From JALORV01 sp963707445 (GTDB lineage Bacteria > Pseudomonadota > Gammaproteobacteria > Burkholderiales > Burkholderiaceae_F), in assembly GCA_963707445.1 (NCBI GenBank), contig CAVPPW010000018.1:1-64000 (forward strand): a stretch of DNA of 64,000 nucleotides, in the 5' to 3' direction. The notes under the pieces were generated by a model, which worked only from the letters and a program-made list of their open reading frames with translations, made no database searches and was not told the origin of the DNA. Made by a program: the position numbers and the translations under genes. This document shows positions 37,457 through 48,121 of the stretch, piece by piece. How positions within the stretch are numbered: position 1 is the first letter of the stretch; every line of letters starts with the position of its first letter.

Positions 37457-38900
37457 TCAGGCGGCGACCTTCCTGGCTTCCTCTTCCTTGCGCATCTTCT
37501 CCATCTTCTCGCGCGCCTCGTCGATCGTGCCGACCATGTAGAAGGCTTGTTCCGGGAAGGCGTCGCACTCGCCATCGACGATCATCTTGAAGCCGCGGAT
37601 CGTCTCTTTCAGCGGCACGTTCTTGCCCGGCGAGCCGGTGAACACCTCCGCGACGTGGAACGGCTGCGACAAAAAGCGCTGGATCTTGCGCGCGCGCGAC
37701 ACCGCCAGCTTGTCTTCCGGCGACAAGCTCGTCCATGCCGAGGATCGCGATGATGTCGCGCAGTTCCTTGTAGCGCTGCAGCGTCGCCTGCACGCGGCGA
37801 GTCGTCGTGTAGTGATCTTCGCCGACGACGTTCGGGTCGATCTGGCGCGAGGTCGAATCGAGCGGGTCGACCGACGGATAGATGCCCAGCGATGCGATCT
37901 CGCGGCTCAGCACGACGGTGGCGTCGAGGTGGCCGAATGTGGTCGCCGGGCTCGGGTCGGTCAGGTCGTCCGCCGGCACGTACACGGCCTGGATCGACGT
38001 GATCGAGCCGGTCTTGGTCGACGTGATGCGCTCCTGCAGCTTGCCCATCTCCTCGGCAAGCGTCGGCTGGTAGCCCACCGCCGACGGCATGCGCCCGAGC
38101 AGCGCCGACACCTCGGTGCCCGCCAGCGTGTAGCGGTAGATGTTGTCGATGAAGAGCAGGATGTCCTTGCCCTCGTCACGGAAGGCCTCGGCCATCGACA
38201 GGCCGCTCAGCCCGACGCGCAGGCGGTTGCCCGGCGGTTCGTTCATCTGCCCGAACACCATCGCGACCTTGTCGAGGACGTTCGAATCCTTCATCTCGTG
38301 ATAGAAGTCGTTGCCCTCGCGCGTGCGCTCGCCGACGCCGGCGAACACCGAGTAGCCGCCGTACTGCTTCGCGATGTTGTTGATGAGTTCCATCATCGTC
38401 ACGGTCTTGCCGACGCCGGCGCCACCGAACAGGCCGATCTTGCCGCCCTTGGCGAACGGGCAGATCAGGTCGACGACCTTGATGCCGGTCTCGAGCAACT
38501 CGACCGACGGTGACAGTTCGTCGAATTTCGGCGCCGGCTGGTGGATCGCCCGGCGCTGCTCGGACTTGATCGGGCCCGCCTCGTCGATCGGGCGGCCGAG
38601 CACGTCCATGATGCGGCCGAGCGTGCCCGCACCGACCGGCACCGAGATGCCGGCGCCGGTGTTCTTCGCCTTCATGCCACGCCGCAGGCCGTCGGAAGAT
38701 CCCATCGCGATCGTGCGGACGATGCCGTCGCCGAGCTGCTGCTGCACCTCGAACGTCAGACCCTGCTCGACCAGCTTGTTGGTCGGATCGGCCTCGAGGA
38801 TGAGCGCGTCGTAGATCTCCGGCATCTGGTCGCGCGGGAACTCGATGTCCACGACTGCGCCAATGCACTGAACGATGGTTCCGGTGGCTCCGGTGCTCAT
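37457..38900 (-). CDS. atpD: F1Fo ATP synthase beta subunit, one inserted base
   Basis: 481 residues after removing one T near 37725. Catalytic subunit. Walker A GGAGVGKT, the catalytic glutamate in GERTREGNDFYHEM, Walker B LLFIDNIYRYTLAG, and the adenine loop near the C-terminus (AFPEQAFYMVGTIDEAREKM). The break falls in GMDEL-SPEDKLAVSRARKI: GAGCTTGTCG should be GAGCTGTCG. Length modulo three is one, matching a single insertion. Because the cell would need this subunit for oxidative growth, the break is most likely a sequencing artefact. Confidence 0.97.
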
Positions 38901-38937
38901 AGGATTTCCTCAGTTCTCTCTTCGATTCGTTTCGCGA

Positions 38938-39819
38938 TCAGGACACCGCGGCGGCGCCGCCGACGATCTCCGAGATTTCCTTGGTGATGCCGGCCTGCCG
39001 CGTCTTGTTGTAGATCAGCTGAAGTTCCTCGATCAGCTTCTTCGCGTTGTCCGACGCAGCCTTCATCGCCACCATGCGCGCGCTCTGTTCGGACGCCATG
39101 TTTTCGGCAACCGCCTGGTAGATCAGCGCTTCGGCATAACGGACCAGCAACGCGTCGATGACTGCCGGCGCGTCGGGCTCGTAGATGTAGTCCCACGAGT
39201 ACGCGCGCTTCTCTTCCTCGGTCTGCACCAGGTGCTCGTACGACAGCGGCAGCAGCTGCTCGATCACCGGCTCCTGCTTCATCGTGTTGACGAAGCGGGA
39301 GTAGGCGACATAGACCGCGTCGATGCGGCCGTCGGCGTACATGTCGACCAGCGCCTTGACCGGACCGATCAGCTTCTCGAGCTGCGGACGGTCGCCGATC
39401 TGCACGTAGTGCGAGACGATGCTGGCGTTGAGCCGCTGCAGGAAGCCGAAGCCCCGGTTGCCGATCGCGGTCGTCTGGACCTTGACGCCCTGCGCGTCGA
39501 GTTCCTTGATCCGCTGCAGCACCGCGCGCTGGATGTTGGTGTTAAGCCCTCCGCACAGGCCCTTGTCGGTCGTGACCAGGATGATGCCGACGGCCTTGAT
39601 CGACTCGCGCTTCTGCAGAAATGGCGGGCGGTACTCCGGATTGGCCAGCGCCAGATGCGCGACGATGTTGCGGATCTTGTCGCCGTACGGCCGGAACTGG
39701 CGCATCCGGTCCTGCGCCTTGCGCATCTTCGAGGCCGCGACCATTTCCATCGCCTTGGTGATCTTGCGCGTGTTCTGCACGCTCTTGATCTTCAGGCGGA
39801 TCTCTTTGGTACCTGCCAT
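38938..39819 (-). CDS. atpG: F1Fo ATP synthase gamma subunit
   Basis: 293 residues, intact. Rotor shaft of F1. N-terminal helix AGTKEIRLKIKSVQNTRKIT with KAMEMVAASKMRKAQDRMRQ, the Rossmann-like middle (VGIILVTTDKGLCGGLNTNI), and the signature C-terminal helix MKAASDNAKKLIEELQLIYN with KTRQAGITKEISEIVGGAAA. Complete and collinear with atpA and atpD. Confidence 0.98.
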   Translation of the reverse strand: MAGTKEIRLKIKSVQNTRKITKAMEMVAASKMRKAQDRMRQFRPYGDKIRNIVAHLALANPEYRPPFLQKRESIKAVGIILVTTDKGLCGGLNTNIQRAVLQRIKELDAQGVKVQTTAIGNRGFGFLQRLNASIVSHYVQIGDRPQLEKLIGPVKALVDMYADGRIDAVYVAYSRFVNTMKQEPVIEQLLPLSYEHLVQTEEEKRAYSWDYIYEPDAPAVIDALLVRYAEALIYQAVAENMASEQSARMVAMKAASDNAKKLIEELQLIYNKTRQAGITKEISEIVGGAAAVS

Positions 39820-39938
39820 GTCCTAACTCGTCGGGATGTACGCGGCGCTTCGCGCCGCACGTGCATCCCTCCGGCTCCAGTTAGGTGTTCGAGCTTGGGA
39901 ACGGCCCGGCGCTCGAACACATTCCAACTACAAGAAAA

Positions 39939-41480
<1,542 letters not shown>

Positions 41481-41498
41481 CTTTCAACTCCGAGGATT

Positions 41499-42042
41499 TC
41501 AGGCGGCGGTGAGCGCCGTCTGCATGTCTGTGAGGCGCGCGCGCACCGAACCGTCGAGCACCTGGTCTCCCACCGTGGCGCGGACACCGCCGATCAGGTT
41601 CGCATTCACCCGAACTTCCGGCTTGAGCTTGCTGGCCGAACTTCTTCGCGAGCGAAGCCAGCAGTTCGGCCACCTGCGCGTCGCTGATCGGGAAGGCGGA
41701 TTCGATCAGGCAGTCAGCAACGCCTTCGGCGTGGTTCTTCAGTTGCCGGAACTGCAATGCGACTTGCGGCAACACCGCGAGCCGCTGATTCTCGATCAGG
41801 AGCTTCAGGAAGTTGCTGCCCGCAGCCGGCAGCGGCGCTTTCATCATCCCGGTCAGCAGGCTGAACACCTGCGCATGATCGAGGTTCGGGTCGGCGACCA
41901 CTTCGGCCACCTGCGGATGCGTCATCAACGCCGCCAGATCGTCGACGGCCGCGAGCCAGCCGGCGAGGCTTTCGCCCGAGTCCCGAGCGACGGCGAACAG
42001 GGCTTCGGCGTACGGCCGGGCAACGGTCGACAGTTCCGCCAT
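41499..42042 (-). CDS. atpH: F1Fo ATP synthase delta subunit, one inserted base
   Basis: About 180 residues. N-terminal helical domain (ELSTVARPYAEALFAVARDS, LIENQRLAVLPQVALQFRQL) and C-terminal part joining to the peripheral stalk. Near 41640 one extra C (TTCGGCC AGC) breaks the frame; without it the reading is KKFGSKLKPEVRVNANLIGG and runs to GDQVLDGSVRARLTDMQTAL and the stop at 41499-41501. Length modulo three is one. ATG 42042 lies two bases after the atpF stop region. Confidence 0.93.
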
Positions 42043-42044
42043 GG

Positions 42045-42515
42045 CTACAGCCTCGCCTTGAGCTGGTTCAGCAGTTCGGCGTGGACCTGCGAATTCACCT
42101 CGCGCTTCAGGATCTGCTCCGCCCCCGCGATCGCGAGAACGGCAACCTGATCGCGCAGCGCATCCTTGGCGCGCACGATCTCCTGCTCGGCCTCGGCCTT
42201 CGCCGCGGCGATCAGGCGATCGCCTTCGACCTTGGCCTGGGCCTTGGCCTCGTCGATAAAGGCCTGGGCGCGCTTCTCGGTCTCGGCCATCAGCGCTTGC
42301 GCACGGGCGCGCGCGTCGGCGTCGAGCTGGGCAATTTTCTTCTGGGCCTCGTCGAGGCTGCGGTTGCCGCGATCGGCTGCGGCAAGGCCGTCGGCGATCT
42401 TCTTCTGACGCTCGTCGAGCGCCTTGATCAGCGGCGGCCAGATGAACTTCATCGTGACCCACGCGCCGATGAAGAACACCACCATCTGGACGAACAGCGT
42501 GGCGTTGATGTTCAT
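42045..42515 (-). CDS. atpF: F1Fo ATP synthase b subunit
   Basis: 156 residues, intact. N-terminal membrane helix (NATLFVQMVVFFIGAWVTMK) then a long amphipathic coiled coil with AEKRAQAFIDEAKAQAKVEG and DQVAVLAIAGAEQILKREVN. Peripheral stalk linking Fo to F1. Usual length and position between atpE and atpH. Confidence 0.97.
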   Translation of the reverse strand: MNINATLFVQMVVFFIGAWVTMKFIWPPLIKALDERQKKIADGLAAADRGNRSLDEAQKKIAQLDADARARAQALMAETEKRAQAFIDEAKAQAKVEGDRLIAAAKAEAEQEIVRAKDALRDQVAVLAIAGAEQILKREVNSQVHAELLNQLKARL

Positions 42516-42592
42516 AGACTTTGAACTCGGAAAATGCCATGCGCGCCTGACGGCGCGCCGGCCACTTCAGTCGGAGTCCGGGCGTTCCGCGA

Positions 42593-42838
<246 letters not shown>

Positions 42839-42882
42839 CTAGTGCTCCTCAGTACGAAAGGTGATGGCTGGGAATCGGGAAA

Positions 42883-43852
42883 TCAATGGCCTTCGTGCGC
42901 CTGCCCGATGTACACCAGCGTCAGCATCATGAAGATGAACGCCTGCAGCAGAACGATCAGGATGTGGAAGAGCCACCAGGCCGTGCCAGCGAGCGGCATG
43001 GCCGATAGCCAGGAAGAAGCTCGGCTGGCCAAACAAGAAGACGATCCGCCAACGACCAGAAGGATCAGCGCCGGCTGGCCGCGGCCGAGAAGCCCAGAGC
43101 CAGAGGATCCCGAGGAGTAGGCAAGAAGCACGAGACTCCAAACGAGCGCATTGGGCCAGCTCCTGTCTGCACCCCAGGTGCCACCGAGCAAGCGCGATCA
43201 GGAAGAACAGCAGTTCGCCGGCGTACATGTTGCCGAACAGCCGCATGCCGAGCGATACGGCCTTGGCCGCGTACTCGATCAGGTTCAGCAGGAAATTGAA
43301 CGGCCACAGCAGCGGGTGCGCGCCGAACGGCGCGGTGAAGAGTTCGTGCACCCAGCCTCCGGCACCCTTGATCTTGATGCCGTAGAAGATCATCAGCAGC
43401 AGCACGCTGAGTGACATGCCGAGCGTGCCATTCAGATCGGCGGTCGGCAATGGGCGCAGGTTGTGGATGCCGAACTTGTCAGCGATCCATGGCAGCAATT
43501 CGACCGGGATCAGGTCGATCGCGTTCATCATGACGATCCAGAGGAAGACGGTCAGTCCCAGCGGCGCGATGAAGGTTCGGTCGCCATGGACGATGGACTT
43601 GCTCTGCTCCTCGACCAACTCGACCAGCGTCTCGACTGCGGCCTGGAAGCGCCCCGGGACACCGGATGTCACTTTGCGCGCGGCTAGCCAGAGCACCAGC
43701 AACACGCCGGAAGCGACCAATATCGAAAAGAAGATCGTGTCGAGGTTGAAGACCGAGAAGTCGATGATCGACGTCTGCTTGCCTGTCGACCCGTGCGTCA
43801 GGTGATGGACGATGTATTCGGTCGCGGTGGGAGCGTGGCCGGAGGCAGCCAT
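42883..43852 (-). CDS. atpB: F1Fo ATP synthase a subunit, frame broken and with an extra hydrophobic stretch
   Basis: About 323 residues, longer than the usual 270-290. N-terminal helices (SIIDFSVFNLDTIFFSILVA, FIAPLGLTVFLWIVMMNAID), the essential Arg helix (YAAKAVSLGMRLFGNMYAGE) and the C-terminal FHILIVLLQAFIFMMLTLVY are all present. One T is inserted near 43190 (GCGCTTGCTC for GCGCTGCTC), restoring LIALLGGTWGADRSW. Between GTWG and LFHIL lie about 70 residues instead of 20-30; codon quality there switches frames (ILWLWASRP and IVFLFGQPSFFLAIG in one frame), so further compensating errors may exist. Proton-channel subunit. Confidence 0.9.
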
Positions 43853-43868
43853 GGTGGAAAACCCGTCC

Positions 43869-44207
43869 TTATCTGATCAGCAGGGACAGCATGTAGCTCT
43901 TCAGCACGGCGATGATGGACGCCAGCATCGCCAGCCACACCAGGTTCTTGTACGTCGCCACGATCAGCGCGAGCAGCGCGACGGTCGAGACGACTTTGAC
44001 AAATTCGCCGATCAAAAACACCGCCGCATCCGTGCCCTGCGGCCGGCGGCTCGCCGCAGCCAACTTGAGCGCGAACAGCCCGTTCGGAACGAAGCAGGCT
44101 GCGCCCCCCAACAACGCAGATACTGCCGCCGACGTTCCCCCAATGAGCCCGCTCAGCAGCGATACGACGGCGGTGGTAAGTATCTGCAGCAGGACGATCC
44201 GGAACAA
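43869..44207 (-). CDS. atpI: ATP synthase protein I (AtpI)
   Basis: 112 residues with four hydrophobic segments, including VVSLLSGLIGGTSAAVSALL and FLIGEFVKVVSTVALLALIV. First gene of the atp operon, as is normal. AtpI helps assemble the c-ring and may carry cations. The sequence is weakly conserved in the family; assignment relies on hydrophobic pattern, the GGxxxxxxNxxFA core (ACFVPNGLFALKLAAASRRP) and position. The 121 bases up to parB presumably carry the atp promoter. Confidence 0.9.
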   Translation of the reverse strand: MFRIVLLQILTTAVVSLLSGLIGGTSAAVSALLGGAACFVPNGLFALKLAAASRRPQGTDAAVFLIGEFVKVVSTVALLALIVATYKNLVWLAMLASIIAVLKSYMLSLLIR

Positions 44208-44328
44208 GGTACAGCTCCGAGCGCCCTGCGGCGGGGTCCCAAGTTCGTATTCGCCGAAACCGCGAGATTCTACGAGCGGCGGCGACTCTGGGTCAAATTT
44301 GCGCTGCGACGCGCCGTCATGAGGCGGA

Positions 44329-45182
44329 CTAGCCGCCTCGAATGCGGCTCGCGATGCCGTCGAGTTGATCGAGGTCGGCGAACTCGATGATGAGCCGGCC
44401 TCCTCCCTTCGCCTTCATCGCGAGGCGGACGGTTGCTCCAAGCGCATCCGAAAGCTCTTCTTCGAGGCGGACGATGTCGCGATTGCGCGCACCCGGCGGC
44501 GACCTTGCGGCGAGTCAGCGGCTGCCCGCGATGCGCGACGAGCGTTTCTGCCTCGCGCACTGACAGTCCGCGCGCCACGATCCGGTGCGCGAGCTGGATC
44601 TGAGTCGCCGCGTCGGTGGCGAGCAGCGCTCGAGCGTGTCCCATGTCGATCTGTCCGCCGAGCAGCAACTCCTGCACCGGCGGCAGAAAGGTTTAGCAGT
44701 CGCAGCAGGTTGGTCGTCGCACTGCGCGAGCGACCGATCGCATGCGCCGCCTGCTCGTGCGTGAAGTCGAACTCGCGAATCAGGCGATTGACGCCCTGCG
44801 CCTCCTCGAGCGGATTCAGGTCCTCGCGCTGGATGTTCTCGATCAGTGCCATCGCCAGCGCGGCCGTGTCGTCGACTGGCTTGACCAGCACCGGTACCAG
44901 GTCGAGCCCAGCAAGCTGCGCGGCACGGAAGCGTCTTTCGCCCGCGATGATCTCGTACTGACCGGCATCGACCGGCCGCACGAGGATCGGCTGCATGATG
45001 CCCTGTACTTTGATCGATTCGGCGAGTTCGGCCAGCGCCTGCGGATCCATCTTTGTGCGCGGCTGATACTTGCCGGGCCGCAGCCGTGTCACCGCGAGCG
45101 TCGTCGGCGCGGACGCCGGCGGCGAGTCCCCACCGAGCAATGCGTCGAGCCCTCGGCCCAGCCCCTTGGGTCGCTTGATCAT
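44329..45182 (-). CDS. parB: Chromosome-partitioning protein ParB, two inserted bases
   Basis: About 284 residues. N-terminal KGLGRGLDALLG, then the ParB/Srx CTP-binding fold (LRPGKYQPRTKMDPQALAEL, IMQPILVRPVD, YEIIAGERRFRAAQLAGL, IENIQREDLNPLEEAQGVNR) and the helix-turn-helix that reads parS (FTHEQAAHAIGRSRSATTNL). Extra T near 44695 (AACCTTTCTG) and another near 44490 break the frame; after repair it continues PPVQELLLGGQIDMGHARAL and ends ELSDALGATVRLAMKAKGGG with LIIEFADLDQLDGIASRI. Length modulo three is two, as predicted. Works with ParA and the parS sites at 50.1 kb. A GAGGCGG/CCGCCTC hairpin (44321-44339) overlaps its stop. Confidence 0.95.
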
Positions 45183-45983
45183 TGCCCCGTCCCTTCATCG
45201 CGCGGCCTGACGCGGTACCAGTACGCGTAGCGATCCCGAAAACCGAACCGTGCATACACGTGGCGCGCAGCCGCGTTCGCCGCCTCGACCTGCAGATAGC
45301 CGTGCCGTGCACCTGCGGTTACTGCCCGATGCAGCAGTTCGCTGACGAGGGCACTCGCGTGGCCTCGGCCGCGCAGATGGTCTGCGGTCACCATGTTGAA
45401 GATTCCCGCACGATCGCCGTCGATCACCACGCAGCCGCAGGCTATCGGCCGTTCGCCGTCGTCCAGCACGAGAAAATGCGACAGGCAGCGCGATGCCGAC
45501 GATGCGCTGCCTTTCGGCCGCGATCGTCGCTGCGTCCGAACCTCGCAGCGACCCTGCGATGCCGGCGAACTCCGAGGCGCCCACTTCGCGCAACGGCCGC
45601 GCTGGACGCGCCGGCGACTCCGACGGCAGTGCAGCCGCCATCACGCGCGATTCGTCCAATGCGATGTATCCGGCGTCCTGCAGCACGCGGTCGAGTGCCG
45701 GCGGTTCACTGAACGGGGTGATCCGATACAGGCTCGGCAGCCGGTGCGCCCGATAGAAGGCATCGACGTACGCGATCTTCTCGTCGAGAGGCAGCTGTCC
45801 GGCTCCTATCGCATTCACCGACTTCGCGCGCTTGGCCTTGCCCGGTGAGTAGCGGAGGAGCCAGCCGTCGTAGATCGCCTGCTGCGGCGGCTGTGAGCAC
45901 GTCAGGCCTGCGTCTTCCAGGCGCGCCGCCAGTGTGTCTTGTCTGCTTTGAAATTCCGCAGGCACGCCGGATGGATCGAACAT
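45179..45983 (-). CDS. GNAT-family N-acetyltransferase between parA and parB, one inserted base
   Basis: About 268 residues. The ATG at 45983 overlaps the parA stop (TGATG) and its end overlaps the parB start by four bases (ATGA). The C-terminal half is a clear GNAT fold: FLVLDDGERPIACGCVVIDG, AGIFNMVTADHLRGRGHASA (the acetyl-CoA-binding RGRGHA loop), YLQVEAANAAARHVYARFGF. The N-terminal half (QPPQQAIYDGWLLRYSPGKA) looks like a degenerate second acetyltransferase domain. An extra C near 45490 breaks the frame. Substrate unknown; its coupling to parAB may be only positional. Confidence 0.88.
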
Positions 45984-46756
45984 CACAGCACGCGAATACG
46001 GTCGATCATTTCCGCGCCGAAAGCCACGTAGGCCTGGGCCCCCTTAGAGGCGCGGTCGTAGGCCACGCCCGGCATGCCGTAGCTCGGAGCTTCGGCGAGG
46101 CGCACATTGCGCGGGATGATGGTGGAAAAGACCTTGTCGCCGAACTTCGCGACGAGCTGTTCTGACACCTGCTGCTGCAGCGTCATGCGCGGGTCGAACA
46201 TCACGCGCAGCAGTCCGATGATCGTGAGGTCGGGATTGAGGTTTGCGGCGACGCGCTTGATCGTATTGACGAGATCGGCCAAGCCCTCGAGCGCGAAATA
46301 TTCGCACTGCATCGGAATGATGACGCCGTGCGCGGCGCACAGGCCGTTGAGCGTCAGCAGCGACAACGACGGTGGGCAGTCGATCAAGATGAAGTCGTAT
46401 TCGGACTCGATCAGAGACAGCGCCTGCTTCAGGCGCGTCTCGCGACCCTCGAGTTCGACCAATTCGACTTCTGCGCCCGCAAGCTCGCGGTTTGCGCCGA
46501 GCACGTCGTAGCCGCCCTGCTCGGCCCGCCGTCGCGCATCTACCAAGTCGGCCAGACCGACCAGCACTTGATAGACGGACGACGGCAGCGTGCGCTTGTC
46601 AATGCCGCTGCCCATCGTCGCGTTGCCTTGGGGGTCGAGGTCCACCAACAGCACGCGCGGACCGTGAGCTGCAATCCCCGCAGCGAGGTTGACCGCGGTT
46701 GTTGTCTTGCCGACGCCCCCCTTCTGATTCGCGATGCAGAAGATGCGGGCCATCAC
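45983..46756 (-). CDS. parA: Chromosome-partitioning ATPase ParA (Soj)
   Basis: 257 residues, intact. Deviant Walker A NQKGGVGKTTTAVNLAAG (KGGVGKTT at 12-19) with the intermolecular Lys, switch region VDLDPQGNATMGSGIDKR and Walker B DFILIDCPPSLSLLTLNGLC. Short type without N-terminal DNA-binding domain, as in chromosomal Soj/ParA. ATP-bound dimers coat the nucleoid and ParB-parS complexes drive hydrolysis, segregating origins. It is preceded by the LysE gene (94-base gap) and overlaps the GNAT start. Confidence 0.98.
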   Translation of the reverse strand: MMARIFCIANQKGGVGKTTTAVNLAAGIAAHGPRVLLVDLDPQGNATMGSGIDKRTLPSSVYQVLVGLADLVDARRRAEQGGYDVLGANRELAGAEVELVELEGRETRLKQALSLIESEYDFILIDCPPSLSLLTLNGLCAAHGVIIPMQCEYFALEGLADLVNTIKRVAANLNPDLTIIGLLRVMFDPRMTLQQQVSEQLVAKFGDKVFSTIIPRNVRLAEAPSYGMPGVAYDRASKGAQAYVAFGAEMIDRIRVL

Positions 46757-46850
46757 GAGATCCCCGATCTCGCCACGGCCTGTTCCACCAGCTCACGGGT
46801 CGCCTTCCAACCCTGCACCGACCTAGGAGACGCCGACCCCACGTCGAAAT

Positions 46851-47462
46851 TCATTGCGTGAGCTTGATGCTGAATCCGACCAGAGCGATGCCCGCCAGCT
46901 TCTCGAGCGTCCGTGCCAGTGCGCGATGCGCCCGGACCCGATCGGCCAAAAAGCCGGCAAGCGCGACGAGCGTCAGGCAGTAGACGAGCGTCAGCGCTGC
47001 GATCGTCACCGCCATCGCGGCGAAAGTCGCGAACCCCTGCTGCGTCTGCGGATCGATGAAGAGCGGAAAAAACGCCATGTAGAACACGATGGCCTTCGGA
47101 TTCAGCAGCGTGATCAGCAGCGCCTGCCGGAAGTCGTTCGCGGTGCGGACGCAGGCGGGCGCGCAGGCGCTTCTCGCGCGAATGACAAGGCGCAAACCGA
47201 GATAGGCGAGATACGCCGCACCTGCGTACTGCACCGCGCGGAAAACCAGCGGGTTCGTCTGCAGCAATGCGGCGACACCGGCAACCGCGAGCCACAGCAA
47301 CAATTGGTCTCCCACGATGAGCCCCAGCGTCGCCGCGGCGCCGGCCCGGAACCCGCCCTTGCCCGTCGAGTTCAGCAGCGCGAGCGTTCCCGGTCCCGGC
47401 AGCATCAGAAAGACGAGCACTGCGGCGACGAAAGCCACGAAATCATGAATCCCGAGAATCAC
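46851..47462 (-). CDS. LysE/RhtB-family exporter
   Basis: 203 residues with six hydrophobic segments. Signature near the N-terminus, MLPGPGTLALLNSTGKGGFR, then AAATLGLIVGDQLLLWLAVA, FRAVQYAGAAYLAYLGLRLV, FRQALLITLLNPKAIVFYMA (NPKA is typical), and ALTLVYCLTLVALAGFLADR. Exports amino acids such as lysine, threonine or homoserine lactone; substrate not predictable. Its GTG/ATG overlaps the rsmG stop by four bases. Found between rsmG and parA in Burkholderia relatives. Confidence 0.92.
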   Translation of the reverse strand: MILGIHDFVAFVAAVLVFLMLPGPGTLALLNSTGKGGFRAGAAATLGLIVGDQLLLWLAVAGVAALLQTNPLVFRAVQYAGAAYLAYLGLRLVIRARSACAPACVRTANDFRQALLITLLNPKAIVFYMAFFPLFIDPQTQQGFATFAAMAVTIAALTLVYCLTLVALAGFLADRVRAHRALARTLEKLAGIALVGFSIKLTQ

Positions 47463-48028
47463 AACGGCTCCAATAACAACAGATGACGCTCGGCGTCCAG
47501 GCGTGGGACGCGCAGTTTAACGGCGCGCGTGACGCGAACCCCGAGGCGCGCCTGTTCGAGCTCCACGATTTCCTCGTTCGGCATGATGCCCTTCATCGCA
47601 CACCAGTGCCCCGAGGCCGCTAGCAGATGCCGCGTCGCGCGCACGAAATCGGCGAGTGTCGAAAAGGCGCGCGCAACGATCACGTCGAAGACCGCGCCGC
47701 GATAGTCCTCGACACGACCATGGACGACCTCGATGTTCTGAAGTCGCAGTTCGGCTTTGACCTGCTGCAGGAACGCCGCCTTTTTCTGCACGCGATCGAG
47801 CAGCGTGACGCGATGCTTCGGAGCGGCGATCGCGAACGGCACGCCGGGCAGACCTCCGCCGGCTCCGACGTCCAGAACGCGCGCTGGCGCGCCGCCCGCG
47901 AGGCCCAGCACCGTCGGAACGATCGCCAGTGAGTCCAGCAGATGATGACTGATCACTTGGGCCGGCTGCTCGATCGCCGTGAGGTTGTACACGCGGTTCC
48001 AGCGCCGCAGCAGATCGGCGAACTGCAT
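47459..48028 (-). CDS. rsmG: 16S rRNA m7G527 methyltransferase RsmG (GidB), start uncertain
   Basis: 189 residues from the first ATG (48028), SAM-binding fold: RVLDVGAGGGLPGVPFAIAA, VTLLDRVQKKAAFLQQVKAE, NIEVVHGRVEDYRG, FDVIVARAFSTLADFVRATR. Methylates N7 of G527 in 16S rRNA. Homology extends upstream in the same frame (EFAELAELAGAIGVELDPRQ) to about 48103, but no ATG, GTG or TTG lies there before the mnmG stop; the true start may be hidden by an inserted base near 48105-48120. Next to mnmG as almost everywhere. Confidence 0.95.
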   Translation of the reverse strand: MQFADLLRRWNRVYNLTAIEQPAQVISHHLLDSLAIVPTVLGLAGGAPARVLDVGAGGGLPGVPFAIAAPKHRVTLLDRVQKKAAFLQQVKAELRLQNIEVVHGRVEDYRGAVFDVIVARAFSTLADFVRATRHLLAASGHWCAMKGIMPNEEIVELEQARLGVRVTRAVKLRVPRLDAERHLLLLEPL

Positions 48029-48121
48029 CAGCTGCTCGCATTGCCGCGGATCCAGCTCGACGCCAATCGCGCCCGCGAGTTCGGCGAGTTCGGCGAATTC
48101 GGAAGAAGACAGGAGGACTCG

